DNA from: Paractinoplanes lichenicola
GTDB taxonomy: Bacteria > Actinomycetota > Actinomycetes > Mycobacteriales > Micromonosporaceae
Direction: 5' to 3'
NCBI RefSeq assembly: GCF_016785085.1
Contig: NZ_JAENHO010000001.1
Span: 372,001-436,000, forward strand
Length of the DNA stretch: 64,000 nucleotides
The notes under the pieces are model-generated. The model saw only the letters and a list, made by a program, of their open reading frames with translations. It did not search any database and was not told where the DNA came from. The position numbers and the translations under genes are program-made. Shown in pieces: positions 39,234 through 50,642 of this stretch (positions are counted from its first letter, which is position 1; every line of letters begins with the position of its first letter).

Positions 39234-40628
39234 ATGAACGCTGAGCCGACGGTGATCCGCGACGTCGTCGTCGTGATCCCGGGAATCATGGGCAGCGCGC
39301 TCGTCGACGCCGAGAAGCGTCCGGTGTGGTCGCTGGGCGCCGGTTCGCTCGTCAACGCGATCCGGACTCTCGGCCGATCGGTGCGATCGCTGGAACTGCC
39401 CGAGGGTGTCGGCGACGACCATCCGGGTGACGGCATCGAGGCGGTCGGCCTCATGCCCGGTCTGCACGTGATCCCGGGGTTGTGGAGCCCGGTCGCCGGC
39501 TACGCGGGGCTCCTGAACTTCCTCCGCGGCCGCCGCTTCCACCTGATCGAGGCGGACCGGCCGGGCCGCATCCCGAATCTGATCACCTTCCCGTACGACT
39601 GGCGCCTCTCCAACCGCTACAACGCCCGGCTCCTGGCCAGGGTGGCCGGCGACGCGCTGGCCCGATGGCGGGAGCAGCCGGGGATGGCGGACGCGAAGCT
39701 GGTCATCGTCGCCCACTCCATGGGTGGCCTCGTCGCCCGCTGGTTCCTGGAGCACGAGCAGGGGGCCGCGCTGACCCGCAGCCTCATCACGATCGGCACC
39801 CCGCATCGCGGCTCGGTGAAGTCGCTGGACACGCTGGCCAACGGGATCCAGCCCGGGGTGGGCCCGCTCCGGCTGCGGCTGACCCCGATGGCCCGGAGCA
39901 TGCCGTCGATGTATCAGCTGCTCCCCACGTACGCCTGCATACGGGCGGCGGACGGCGGACGGGTCGCGCTCGGGCCGGGCGCGACGGCGGGCCTCGCCGG
40001 CGAGATGCTGGCCGACGCGGCCGCGTTCCACGCGAAGCTCGACACCGTCACGCCGGAGACGTATGTGCTGCACAAGGTCGTCGGGATCCGGCAGCCCACG
40101 CTCACGACAGCGCGGCTCACCGGCGACCGGCTCGTGGCCGCGCTCGACATCGACGGTCAGCTGCAGGCCGGCGACGGCACCGTGCCGCGGCTGGCCGCCG
40201 AGCCGGAGCCGGGCCGCGGCACGGAGGTGCACGAGGTGGCCGAACAGCACGGCGAGCTGCAGAACTCCCGCTCGGCCCTCGACCTGCTGGACGGCATCGT
40301 CACCCGGGAGGACATCATCTGGCAGGGCGCGGATCCGGAGGCGTTCGGGGTGGCCATGCCGGAGGTGTGGGCGCCCGGCGTCCCGCCCGAGCTGACGGTT
40401 CCGGACCTCGGCGACCGGCGCCTGCTGGTCAGCGTCCTGGACGAGCAGGGCCGGCCGGTGGGCCCGCCGCACAAGGTACGGCCGGACGGCCGGGCGGTTC
40501 TCGATCCGCTGCCCGAGGGCGGGTACAAGGCGGTCGTGAGCAGCCCGGTCGCCGGCGGCCCGCCCGCGGTGACCCGCTCGTTCCTGGTGTGGGACCCGGA
40601 TCCGGCGCTCGTGGAGCCGCCCCGATGA
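39234..40628 (+). CDS. LCAT-like serine hydrolase/acyltransferase paired with a caspase-STAND protein
   Basis: A 464-residue alpha/beta hydrolase of the lecithin:cholesterol acyltransferase type. PGIMGSALVD is the oxyanion region, VIVAHSMGGLVARWF holds nucleophile Ser162, AGDGTVPRLA Asp314 and AEQHGELQ His339. ITFPYDWRLSNRYNA is typical of LCAT proteins. There is no signal peptide, so it is probably cytoplasmic. The C-terminal 90 residues (LTVPDLGDRRLLVSVLDEQG) form an extra beta-rich domain. The ATG at 39234 is chosen by comparison with the copy at 35691; a GTG at 39219 is possible. Its stop overlaps the next ATG, so it is made with the caspase-like protein. A membrane-lipid-attacking effector is my inference. 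Confidence 0.85.
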   Translation: MNAEPTVIRDVVVVIPGIMGSALVDAEKRPVWSLGAGSLVNAIRTLGRSVRSLELPEGVGDDHPGDGIEAVGLMPGLHVIPGLWSPVAGYAGLLNFLRGRRFHLIEADRPGRIPNLITFPYDWRLSNRYNARLLARVAGDALARWREQPGMADAKLVIVAHSMGGLVARWFLEHEQGAALTRSLITIGTPHRGSVKSLDTLANGIQPGVGPLRLRLTPMARSMPSMYQLLPTYACIRAADGGRVALGPGATAGLAGEMLADAAAFHAKLDTVTPETYVLHKVVGIRQPTLTTARLTGDRLVAALDIDGQLQAGDGTVPRLAAEPEPGRGTEVHEVAEQHGELQNSRSALDLLDGIVTREDIIWQGADPEAFGVAMPEVWAPGVPPELTVPDLGDRRLLVSVLDEQGRPVGPPHKVRPDGRAVLDPLPEGGYKAVVSSPVAGGPPAVTRSFLVWDPDPALVEPPR

Positions 40629-43600
40629 CCGGCCCGCTCGCGGTGGCGGTGGCCAACGGCGACTACGCGACGCTGGCCAAGCTCGTCCGGGCCGTTCCGG
40701 ACGCCACGAGCCTGATCGGCCTGCTCGAGGACCAGCACGGGTTCGGCGGCGTGGTCCTGGCCGACATGCGCCGGGGCGCGCTGCTCGACGAGATCGACTC
40801 GGTCCTGCCGAAGCGGGCGATGCCGGGGGCCACGCTCATCCTGCTGTGGACCGGTCACGGCGAGATCGGACCCGACGGCCGGCTGAAGCTGCTGGTCCGC
40901 ACCACCGACACCGCCGACGACGAGATCGCCACCGCCGGGAAGCTGGGCGAGTGGGCCACGCGTACCGGGGCCAGACAGGTGCTGGTCGTCGTCGACACCT
41001 GCTATTCCGGCGGCGGGGTCGTCGACGCGGTCGCCATGGCCGACGCGGTGCTGGCGGGCCGGGCCGACACTGAGTGGGCCTGGTTCGGCGTGGTGGCGGC
41101 CTCGCGTGGCGACGAGCCGGCCCGCAGCGGGGCGCTGGCCCGCGACCTGACCCGTCTGCTCACCCACGGCCCCACCAGTGACGAGCTGCGGATCCGCTGG
41201 AACGCCTACCGCGAGCAGATCCGCGGCGACGACCTGATCGACGCGCTGCTGAAGGATTGGTCCGAACCGAGGCACTCCCCGCAGCCGGCGGCAATCGGCA
41301 ACGCGTGGCCGATGTTCCGCAACCCGCTGCACCGGCCCCGGGCCACTCACGTCGTGGTCGAGCACCTGCTGCAGGCAGCCCGGTCGAGCTCGACGACCGA
41401 CAACTTCTTCACCGGCCGGGAGCGGATCCTGACCCGGGTCGTGGCGTGGCTGTGCCGGGGCACGCCGGGCCTGTACGTCGTGACGGGGCCGCCGGGCTCG
41501 GGCAAGTCCGCGATCCTCGGCCGGATCGTCAGTCTCTCGGTGCCCGACGAGCGGAACCGTCTCGGCCCGCTCGCCGCCGAGCTCGACCCGGGCGAGCACA
41601 GCGTGGACGCCCACCTGCACGCCCGGGGGCTCGACGTGAAGTCGGCGGTCGAGACCCTTGTCCGGCAGCTGGGCCTGCCGCCCGAGGCGGGCGTCTACGA
41701 CCTGCTCGCGTTGGCCGCGCGGCGCCGCGCGGACGGCGAGCCGCTGACGGTGGCGATCGACGGCCTCGACGAAGCCGGCGATCTCGAGTGCCGCAACATC
41801 GCCGTCCAGGTCGTCGAGCCCTTGGCCCGCGAGGCCCTGGTGCTGATCGGCTCGCGCGAGATCTCGGGCGGGGTCGGCGAGCCCGGGTTGCTCGCGCTGC
41901 TGGGCGCGCCCGCGGAGACCGTCAACCTCGGCCAGTGGGTCGAGGAGACGATGCACGACGTGCGGCGCTACGTGGTGCGCCGCCTGCACGAGATCTCGGC
42001 GTCGATGGACCCGGCCCAGGTGGCCGACGAGATCCTCCGGACGGCGCGGGCCGCGGACCCCGCCCGCGAGGGCCCGTTCCTGCTGGCCCGGCTGATCACC
42101 TCGCAGCTGCGGGCGGTGCCGGTCGACACGTCCGGCCGGGACTGGCAGACCCAGCTGGCCGGCAGCGTGGAGGCCGCGCTGGAGGCCGACCTCGAGCGCA
42201 CCGTCCTCACGGTCAACGGGCGCGAGCACCCGACCGCGGCCCGCGAGTTGCTCCGCGCCCTCTGCTGCGCCCACGGCAACGGCCTGCCGGCGGACGACGT
42301 GTGGCCCGCCATCGTCACCGCGCTCTCCCCGACCGGCGTCCGCTACACCCGCGACGACGTCTACGCCCTGCTGCTCGCGCTCGGCCGCCACATCGTGGTG
42401 GGTACGACCCGCGGCCAGGCGGTCTACCGGGTGGCCCACCAGCGCCTGATCGACCACCTGCTGCCCACGCTGGGCAAAGGGGTCGGCCGGGCGCTGCCGC
42501 CGACGATGGCCTGGCCAGTGGCCGAGGCGGTCGCCGGCCTGTACCAGCAACTGCTCGACGAGGGCCAGGAGCCCGATCGCCATGCCTACTTGTGGCTGTA
42601 CGCGTGGCGGCATCTGGCCGACGCCGACCTCCCCGGGCTCGCGCTGCTCCGGACGTTCGTCGACCGGGACCGCGACGCCTTCCTGCCCGACCTGTCGATG
42701 GCGATCGACCTCGTCGCCAATCGGTCGTTCCTGGCCTCGCGGAGCGATGCGGTCTCCCTCCATGAGGAGTCCGTGCAGCTGCATCGTGACCTCGGCGATC
42801 GGATCGACCTCGCCGCGTCTCTGTTCGAGCTGGCAACCGTCCGCGCCGTGGCCGGCGACACCGAGGGCGCCGAGGATGCGGCCGCCGAGGCCTCGGAGCT
42901 GGCCCGGCAGGCACACGACGATCCGGCCGGGCGGCGGGTGCTGGCCGGCAGCCTGTCCGCGCTGGCCCTGGCCCAGCTCCGCAGCGGGCACCCAGCCGCT
43001 GCGGAGCGCTCCGTGGTCGAGGCGATCACCCTGATCGAGACGCCCGACTCGGATCGGCCGGAACATGTGAACGTGGCGGCGCTCTCGAACGCCTGCGTCA
43101 TCCTCGCCATGGCGGCGATGCTTCAGGGTGATCTCGACCAGGCTGACGAGGTCAGTCGTCGGGCCGTCGATGTACTCGACAAGCTAGCCGAGTCCAACGA
43201 ACTTGTGGAGTCCGGCCGCTACGACTTTCTGCTGCTCGATGCGCTAGTAGTACGGGCCCGTCTGGAACTCGTGCGGATACTCGACACACCGGCTGACGGC
43301 GCATCGACCACGCCCGGCTCCACCGCGGCCGAACGGATCGCGAAGTACTACCGCCGTAACGGACCTACTGGCAGCATCGCCGACATCGTCATAGCCGAGG
43401 GCATGCGGATGCTCGCCCTGGGGATCTGGTTCGCGACGACCTATCGAGGCGCCCGCCCTGGCCCGTTCTCGACCTCCGAACTGCTCGACAGTGCGATCGG
43501 ACTGGTAATGCCGTTCGCGGAGGGCAGCCTGGACGCTGCCGTCGTCCTCGCCGGCTGCCTGACACAGCGGGTCCGGCTGGCCACGTCTCCGAACCTGGCC

Positions 43601-45526
43601 AGGGCGCTCGAGGACCTCGAACTGGCCGAGCGTCATCTGCGGCGCTTCGAGGTGTCAAACCCGTTGGTGGCTCTGCAGCTCGGTGACACGATGAACGAGC
43701 AGGTCAAAACCGGTCTGTCCGCCGGAGTGGCAGATCTGCCGACCCTGATCGAGCGTCAGACGGAAGCGGCCAAGATGCTCAACCTCAACCTGACCGTCGC
43801 CCGGGTGCCGCGCATCATCGCGCTGGAGAGCCTCGCCCAGCTTCACAACATGGCGGGTCAGCCGGACGAGTCCGTCGCCGTCCGCGAACTCGCAACTGCA
43901 ACCCGTCGCGAGATGCTCGACGGATCTGAGCAGGCCACCATAGGGCTGGCGGCAACCCTGTCGGACGTGGCCGCGGTCATTTCGGCGACCCGCCCGCTTG
44001 AGGCGATCACGTATATAGCGGAGGCCCTCGATCTCCTCGAGCCGTTCCGGAACGCGAGCCCGACAGTCATCTCGCTCCGTGGCCTCCTCGAACTCAACCG
44101 GTCCATTGCCCAGGTGGGAATCGACTTGCTCGCCGATGCGCGCGGCTCAGTGGAGCGTGCTCTTGAGCTGCTCGACACCGACGATCTTCCGATCATGCCC
44201 GCCATCCGGGCGCTGGCGCTCGCGCACGCGGCCAGCCTAGATCTCAAAGACCATCACGCCGAGCTGGCTCTCCGTCGTATCCGACGAGCCGTCGAAGTAT
44301 TCGACGACCCGATGGTGGAGCCGGACAGCCCGTCCCGGATTCCCCTCATGCGGATCATCCTCGGGCAAGCGCTGCGCGAGACCGGTAGCGAAGCCGAAGG
44401 GCTGGAGCAGTTGAACGCGGGCATCAACGCGCTCCGGGATCAGCTGTCCGACAACGATCTGAGCGTGATGCTCCTGGCCATCGGGCTCAATACCGCCGGC
44501 GCCGCGGTCTGGGACAAGGTTCTCGCGGACCTTGGCGACCAGCCCGTCGTGGCCGCGATGCTGCTCGCGCGCCGGATTCGTCCCCCAGCCGAGGCCGCGT
44601 TGACGGTTCGGGACGTCCGGGCCGCGCTGACGGCCACCGACAGTGACCCGACGGCCAGGCGCGGGGTGCACTACCTGGCCCGGCAGCAACGCGCTCGCGA
44701 TCCGAAAAGCTTCGAGACCGCCTGGACGGCGACCGGGGACAAGATTCCGGAGTGGATCCGAATCGACCCGGCTCTGCACCACTTGGTGGTCGCCTGGTGG
44801 AACCAACCGACGTGGGCGCAATCGCGGACCTATCTTCTGGAAAAGCCGGAGTTGCTGGCCCCGGCCACCGACATGCTGCTCGAAGAACTGCGGAGCGTCG
44901 GCTTGGACGACGACACGGTCGACCTGCACCTGGAACTGCGGGCCGACGCGGCCGCGCGAGGCGTCGAGGCCGCGTACGCGCCGCTCCTCTCCGCGGCCCT
45001 CGTCGACGAGTGGATGAGCGCTGACGACTCGGAGGCCTTCCTGGCCGAGCACTACGACGAGCTGCTCGGCCCCGGCGTGGCGGCGGCCGTCGCCGGGCGC
45101 GCTGCCGCCGGGGATCCCGGCTCGAAGGCCGCGGAAGCCGTCCTGGTCCTCACTCGCCGGGCGGACCAGTCCGTCGCCTTCCGGGTGCTGGAGGACGCCG
45201 AGTACGGCGTGACGCTGCTTCAGCCCGCCTGGCGGTCCGTCGACGTCGAACGGCTGGCCGCCATCGCCACCCTGTGCCTGCACACCAGCTCGGCCGCCGA
45301 CCCTAACGGCAGGCTCGCCACGGTGGCGCTGGCCATCTCCCGGGCGATCCTGGGCGACCCGGACGAGGCGGCCGAGCTCGTCTCGTCGGCGCTGGCCGAG
45401 GTCACCGACGCCGACGAGCGGGGCCGGCTGATCGCCGCGGTCTCCGACGCACTGGCCTTCCAGCCGGAGAGTCAGGACAGCCTGTTCCGGCTGCTCCAGG
45501 CGACGCGGCCGGCCGCTGACCAGTAA
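40625..45526 (+). CDS. Caspase-like protease fused to STAND NTPase and helical repeats
   Basis: 1633 residues, intact. Residues 1-230 form a caspase-like (C14) domain with LLWTGHGEIG (His78) and VLVVVDTCYSGGG (Cys126), the H/C dyad. After a linker, FFTGRERILTRVVAW leads into a P-loop NTPase: Walker A VTGPPGSGKSAIL (about 288), Walker B VAIDGLDEAGDLE (about 375) and VLIGSREISGG, as in STAND/NACHT ATPases. From about residue 690 on are TPR-like helical repeats and a conserved-looking helical tail. The start lies in the ATGA overlap with the hydrolase gene. Codons such as GTA, CTA and ATA cluster at 43.2-44.3 kb, unlike neighbours. This layout matches NTP-dependent conflict systems: repeats sense, NTPase switches, protease executes. 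Confidence 0.9.
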   Translation: MTGPLAVAVANGDYATLAKLVRAVPDATSLIGLLEDQHGFGGVVLADMRRGALLDEIDSVLPKRAMPGATLILLWTGHGEIGPDGRLKLLVRTTDTADDEIATAGKLGEWATRTGARQVLVVVDTCYSGGGVVDAVAMADAVLAGRADTEWAWFGVVAASRGDEPARSGALARDLTRLLTHGPTSDELRIRWNAYREQIRGDDLIDALLKDWSEPRHSPQPAAIGNAWPMFRNPLHRPRATHVVVEHLLQAARSSSTTDNFFTGRERILTRVVAWLCRGTPGLYVVTGPPGSGKSAILGRIVSLSVPDERNRLGPLAAELDPGEHSVDAHLHARGLDVKSAVETLVRQLGLPPEAGVYDLLALAARRRADGEPLTVAIDGLDEAGDLECRNIAVQVVEPLAREALVLIGSREISGGVGEPGLLALLGAPAETVNLGQWVEETMHDVRRYVVRRLHEISASMDPAQVADEILRTARAADPAREGPFLLARLITSQLRAVPVDTSGRDWQTQLAGSVEAALEADLERTVLTVNGREHPTAARELLRALCCAHGNGLPADDVWPAIVTALSPTGVRYTRDDVYALLLALGRHIVVGTTRGQAVYRVAHQRLIDHLLPTLGKGVGRALPPTMAWPVAEAVAGLYQQLLDEGQEPDRHAYLWLYAWRHLADADLPGLALLRTFVDRDRDAFLPDLSMAIDLVANRSFLASRSDAVSLHEESVQLHRDLGDRIDLAASLFELATVRAVAGDTEGAEDAAAEASELARQAHDDPAGRRVLAGSLSALALAQLRSGHPAAAERSVVEAITLIETPDSDRPEHVNVAALSNACVILAMAAMLQGDLDQADEVSRRAVDVLDKLAESNELVESGRYDFLLLDALVVRARLELVRILDTPADGASTTPGSTAAERIAKYYRRNGPTGSIADIVIAEGMRMLALGIWFATTYRGARPGPFSTSELLDSAIGLVMPFAEGSLDAAVVLAGCLTQRVRLATSPNLARALEDLELAERHLRRFEVSNPLVALQLGDTMNEQVKTGLSAGVADLPTLIERQTEAAKMLNLNLTVARVPRIIALESLAQLHNMAGQPDESVAVRELATATRREMLDGSEQATIGLAATLSDVAAVISATRPLEAITYIAEALDLLEPFRNASPTVISLRGLLELNRSIAQVGIDLLADARGSVERALELLDTDDLPIMPAIRALALAHAASLDLKDHHAELALRRIRRAVEVFDDPMVEPDSPSRIPLMRIILGQALRETGSEAEGLEQLNAGINALRDQLSDNDLSVMLLAIGLNTAGAAVWDKVLADLGDQPVVAAMLLARRIRPPAEAALTVRDVRAALTATDSDPTARRGVHYLARQQRARDPKSFETAWTATGDKIPEWIRIDPALHHLVVAWWNQPTWAQSRTYLLEKPELLAPATDMLLEELRSVGLDDDTVDLHLELRADAAARGVEAAYAPLLSAALVDEWMSADDSEAFLAEHYDELLGPGVAAAVAGRAAAGDPGSKAAEAVLVLTRRADQSVAFRVLEDAEYGVTLLQPAWRSVDVERLAAIATLCLHTSSAADPNGRLATVALAISRAILGDPDEAAELVSSALAEVTDADERGRLIAAVSDALAFQPESQDSLFRLLQATRPAADQ

Positions 45527-45536
45527 CCGGCGCCGG

Positions 45537-46220
45537 TCAGCCCGCCGCGTGGACCGGGCGGCCGAGCAGGGCGGGCAGGTCGGCCATGTTCGTGAAGATG
45601 TGGGTCGCCCCCGCGTCGAGCAGCGCCTTGGGCGGGTGGTGGGCCGGGCTGTCCGGCGGGCAGAAACCGAAGACGGTCGCGCCCGCGGCCACGCCGGCCG
45701 TCACCCCCGGCACCGTGTCCTCGACGACCGCCGCCCGTACGGGGTCGATGCCGAGATGCGCGGCGGCGGCCAGATAGACGTCGGGGGCGGGCTTGCTGTG
45801 CGGTTGATCCATGCCGCTGAACATCTTGCCCGCGAAGACCTCGTCCAGGCCGACCTTGCGCAGCTGCAGCTGGACCTTGCCCAGGTCGGCCCCGCTGGCG
45901 CAGGCGATCCGGCCGTCCATCAGCGTGTCGACCGCGTGCACCGCGGCCACCGCCCCGGGGATGGGCTGCAGCGACGCCGCCAGGGCCTCGTTGCGGCGGC
46001 GACGGAACTCGCCCAGCCACTCGTCGGTGACCTCGAACCCGGTGTGCGCGGTGATGATGGCGGTCTCGTCGCTCAGCGCCCGCCCGACGAACAGCGCGAA
46101 GCTGTCCTCCGCGCTGATCGCCCAGCCCAGTTCGTGCAGCATCGACCGGAGCACCCCGTTGGTGATGCTTTCCGAGTCGACCAGGACACCGTCACAGTCG
46201 AACAACACACCGTCGAACAT
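45537..46220 (-). CDS. HAD-superfamily phosphatase (beta-phosphoglucomutase-like)
   Basis: A 227-residue HAD hydrolase with a C1 cap. Motif I is LFDCDGVLVDSES (nucleophile Asp), motif II ACASGADL, motif III around HSKPAPDVYL (Lys) and motif IV VVEDTVPGVTAG. It resembles phosphatases acting on sugar phosphates or 2-phosphoglycolate; the substrate is unknown. It ends 10 bp from the caspase-like gene stop, tail to tail, and is 34 bp downstream of Lon in the same direction. Confidence 0.9.
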   Translation of the reverse strand: MFDGVLFDCDGVLVDSESITNGVLRSMLHELGWAISAEDSFALFVGRALSDETAIITAHTGFEVTDEWLGEFRRRRNEALAASLQPIPGAVAAVHAVDTLMDGRIACASGADLGKVQLQLRKVGLDEVFAGKMFSGMDQPHSKPAPDVYLAAAAHLGIDPVRAAVVEDTVPGVTAGVAAGATVFGFCPPDSPAHHPPKALLDAGATHIFTNMADLPALLGRPVHAAG

Positions 46221-46254
46221 GCGGCGACCCTACCTGGGCTGGGCGATCCGGCGA

Positions 46255-48564
<2,310 letters not shown>

Positions 48565-48580
48565 CCGGCACCTCCGAAAG

Positions 48581-48601
48581 GTTGAGTATGTGCGGCTCAA
48601 C
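48581..48601. promoter_or_regulatory. HAIR-like box (HspR operator) upstream of lon
   Basis: GTTGAGT-N7-GCTCAAC matches the HspR-associated inverted repeat CTTGAGT-N7-ACTCAAG with the correct spacing. It lies between lon and the divergent beta-helix gene. Streptomyces lon is a known HspR target, which supports the call. Confidence 0.7.
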
Positions 48602-48706
48602 CTCGGCCCCTCCGCGGATCTTCCGGCGTTCACTGCGAGCGAACAAGGATCAAGCATCGATCCTGGTCAAAACCTCGATGGCTGTCGTTCCGCTAGGGTG
48701 TCCGCC

Positions 48707-49972
48707 ATGCTGAGCAGACGACTCCGTCTCCCGCTGGTGTTCGCCGCAGCGGCGGTTACCGCGGGTGGCGCCTTCGCCTTCGCCCGCCACTCCCCCGCGG
48801 AGACCGAGCCCGTGAGCAGCACCGCAGCGCCGACGACGGCCGCTGCGACCTCCGCGACGCCGTCACCGTCAGCAACCGTCAGCGTCGCCCCGAGTCTGGG
48901 CACGGCCGCCTACCTCACCTCTCCGCCCGCGCCGAAGGCCACAGCCGCGGCGGTCAAAGTCGACATTCACGTCGATTGCAAGAAGGGTGACGACGGTAAC
49001 AACGGGTCATTCGCCAAGCCGCTGAGGAGTGTCGACGCCGCCACGTCGCGGTCGCTCGACGCGGGCACGGTCGTCGGGCTGGCCCGCGGGTGCAGCTGGC
49101 AGACGCTGGTCCGGCTCCGCGGCGACGGCACCAAGGCCAAACCGATCAAGCTCACCGCGTACGGGTCGGGGGCGCTCCCGGTCATCAACGGCGGCCGGGC
49201 CGACGACGAGAGCGTCGTGCTGCTGTCGGGGGCCTATCAGGTCGTCGAAAACATCCGGGTCACCAACGCCCTGAAGAACGGCATCGTGGTGCACGGCTCG
49301 AACAGCGGCGTGCGGTCCAGCGTGGTCGACGACGCCGGCGTGGGCGTGCAGTTCCGGGCGGCCAACACGTTCGCCGACAAGGTGACGGTGCGCGACCTGC
49401 ACATGATCAAGGACACTCCCGGCGGCGACGACGACTACGGCGCGGTCGGCTTCCTGGTCGAGGCGCACAACGTCGAGATCGGCTACAGCAGCTGCACCGA
49501 CTGCCGCGCCCCGAGCCAGGACTACGGGCACGACGGCGGCTTCGTCGAGGTGTGGAACTACGCCGACAACCTGGACGTGCACCACAGCAAGGGCTCGAAC
49601 ACCCAGGGCGTGCTGGAGATCGGCGCCGACCAGCCCGACTCGTCGGCCAACAACATCCGCATGCGCAACAACACGTTCCGCAACGCGCACGGCGGCATGG
49701 TGCTGCACACCGACAACAACTTCGCCATCGCCTCCGCGAAGATCTCCTTCACCGGCAACACGATCACCAGCACCGGCTCCCAAGACCCACCCATCCTCGA
49801 CGGCGACCTCAGCCACGTGACGTTCGACGGCAACACAGTCACGACGGCCAGCTTCGTCGCCCACCGCACCCCGGCCAGCCACCGCTGCAACAGCCTCTAC
49901 CTCAAGAGCGGCGCCGAGGTCGGCTACCAGCGCCACAGCACCGAAAAGGTCAACGGCAAAGCCTCCTGCTGA
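48707..49972 (+). CDS. Secreted right-handed beta-helix protein
   Basis: A 421-residue exported protein. After a hydrophobic signal/anchor (LPLVFAAAAVTAGGAFAFA) comes an Ala/Thr/Ser/Pro linker and then a beta-helix domain with many N-rich rungs: GIVVHGSNSGVRSSVVDDAG, NIRMRNNTFRNAHGG, KISFTGNTITSTG. An initial KGDDGNNGSFAKPLRSVD is the repeat-like start seen in such proteins. Six or more cysteines suggest disulfides. It probably binds or cleaves polysaccharide; no catalytic set is clear. ATG at 48707; a GTG at 48698 is also in frame. Confidence 0.85.
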   Translation: MLSRRLRLPLVFAAAAVTAGGAFAFARHSPAETEPVSSTAAPTTAAATSATPSPSATVSVAPSLGTAAYLTSPPAPKATAAAVKVDIHVDCKKGDDGNNGSFAKPLRSVDAATSRSLDAGTVVGLARGCSWQTLVRLRGDGTKAKPIKLTAYGSGALPVINGGRADDESVVLLSGAYQVVENIRVTNALKNGIVVHGSNSGVRSSVVDDAGVGVQFRAANTFADKVTVRDLHMIKDTPGGDDDYGAVGFLVEAHNVEIGYSSCTDCRAPSQDYGHDGGFVEVWNYADNLDVHHSKGSNTQGVLEIGADQPDSSANNIRMRNNTFRNAHGGMVLHTDNNFAIASAKISFTGNTITSTGSQDPPILDGDLSHVTFDGNTVTTASFVAHRTPASHRCNSLYLKSGAEVGYQRHSTEKVNGKASC

Positions 49973-50014
49973 CCGTCGCGAGATCAACGTGACACGGCGT
50001 GCTGCAGTGGGGGT

Positions 50015-50542
50015 ATGCGTCGATGTCTTGCCCTTCTTGCCGTGATTTTCCTGGCGGCCTGCACGACCGAAGCGCCGTCATCACCGCCACCGTCGGCCTC
50101 CTCCGCACCGTCGGCCTCCTCCGCACCGTCGGCCTCCACCGCACCGTCGGCCTCACCGTCGCCCTCCCCGACTGGGCTGCCGCGGGCGGCGGACGGGACC
50201 AAGCTGGCCGCCTGCAAGGACAGCAAGTGTGAGGTGGTGGTGAGCCGTGAGAAGAGTATTGAGCTGCCGCGGAGCAGCGGGCTCTACGCCGTGGCGGCCT
50301 ACGACGTCAAAGGTGACGAGGTCGGGCTGTTCTTCAGCGTGCGCCCCGGGGGCAGCGTCACGTTCTCGTGCGACAAGGACGATCGCTGCGGCGTCTCGGT
50401 GCGCGGTGAGTCCGCTCAGTTGCCGGCCTCGGCCCAGGTCGACGCGCATCCCGGCGCCGAGCTGCACGTGGCGAAAGTGAACGTCAAGGTGGTCGCCGTG
50501 GCCGACGGGAAGGCCGTTCTGCGCCTGACCGTGGCCAAGTAG
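50015..50542 (+). CDS. Small lipoprotein with Ser/Pro/Ala repeat linker
   Basis: 175 residues. A lipoprotein signal MRRCLALLAVIFLAAC with Cys16, then a Ser-Ala-Pro linker built from repeats of SSAPSA, then a compact beta-type domain of about 120 residues with two cysteine pairs (ACKDSKC, FSCDKDDRC). No known family is recognised. The last 13 codons (ADGKAVLRLTVAK) have a second, decayed copy downstream, so a paralog once followed it. Confidence 0.75.
   Translation: MRRCLALLAVIFLAACTTEAPSSPPPSASSAPSASSAPSASTAPSASPSPSPTGLPRAADGTKLAACKDSKCEVVVSREKSIELPRSSGLYAVAAYDVKGDEVGLFFSVRPGGSVTFSCDKDDRCGVSVRGESAQLPASAQVDAHPGAELHVAKVNVKVVAVADGKAVLRLTVAK
50088..50159 (+). repeat. Four 18-bp tandem repeats in the lipoprotein gene
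   Basis: Units 50088-50105, 50106-50123, 50124-50141 and 50142-50159; the first two are identical, CACCGTCGGCCTCCTCCG, the third differs by one base. They encode PSASSA hexapeptides of the linker and keep the frame. Confidence 0.9.
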
Positions 50543-50566
50543 CCCGGCCCGCCGCCCTTTGCACCG

Positions 50567-50608
50567 GCGGAGGGTAAGGTCGCCCTGCGCCTCTCAGTAG
50601 CGAAATAG
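50567..50608 (+). pseudogene. 3'-terminal remnant of a lipoprotein paralog
   Basis: Fourteen codons including stop read AEGKVALRLSVAK, matching ADGKAVLRLTVAK at the end of the preceding gene (50501-50542). Nothing upstream in the 24-bp gap is coding. It looks like a duplicated gene deleted down to its tail. Confidence 0.6.
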
Positions 50609-50642
50609 CTACTCTCAGCAACAGCATTGCCGAAAATAGGAC

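Noticed and set aside
39482..40624. Long upstream extension of the caspase-like protein
   Set aside because: The extension lies over the LCAT-like gene in another frame; family sequence begins only after the ATG at 40625.
39234..46220. Gasdermin gene beside the caspase-like protease
   Set aside because: I looked at both flanks. The neighbours are an LCAT-like hydrolase and a HAD phosphatase; no short gasdermin-like ORF is present.
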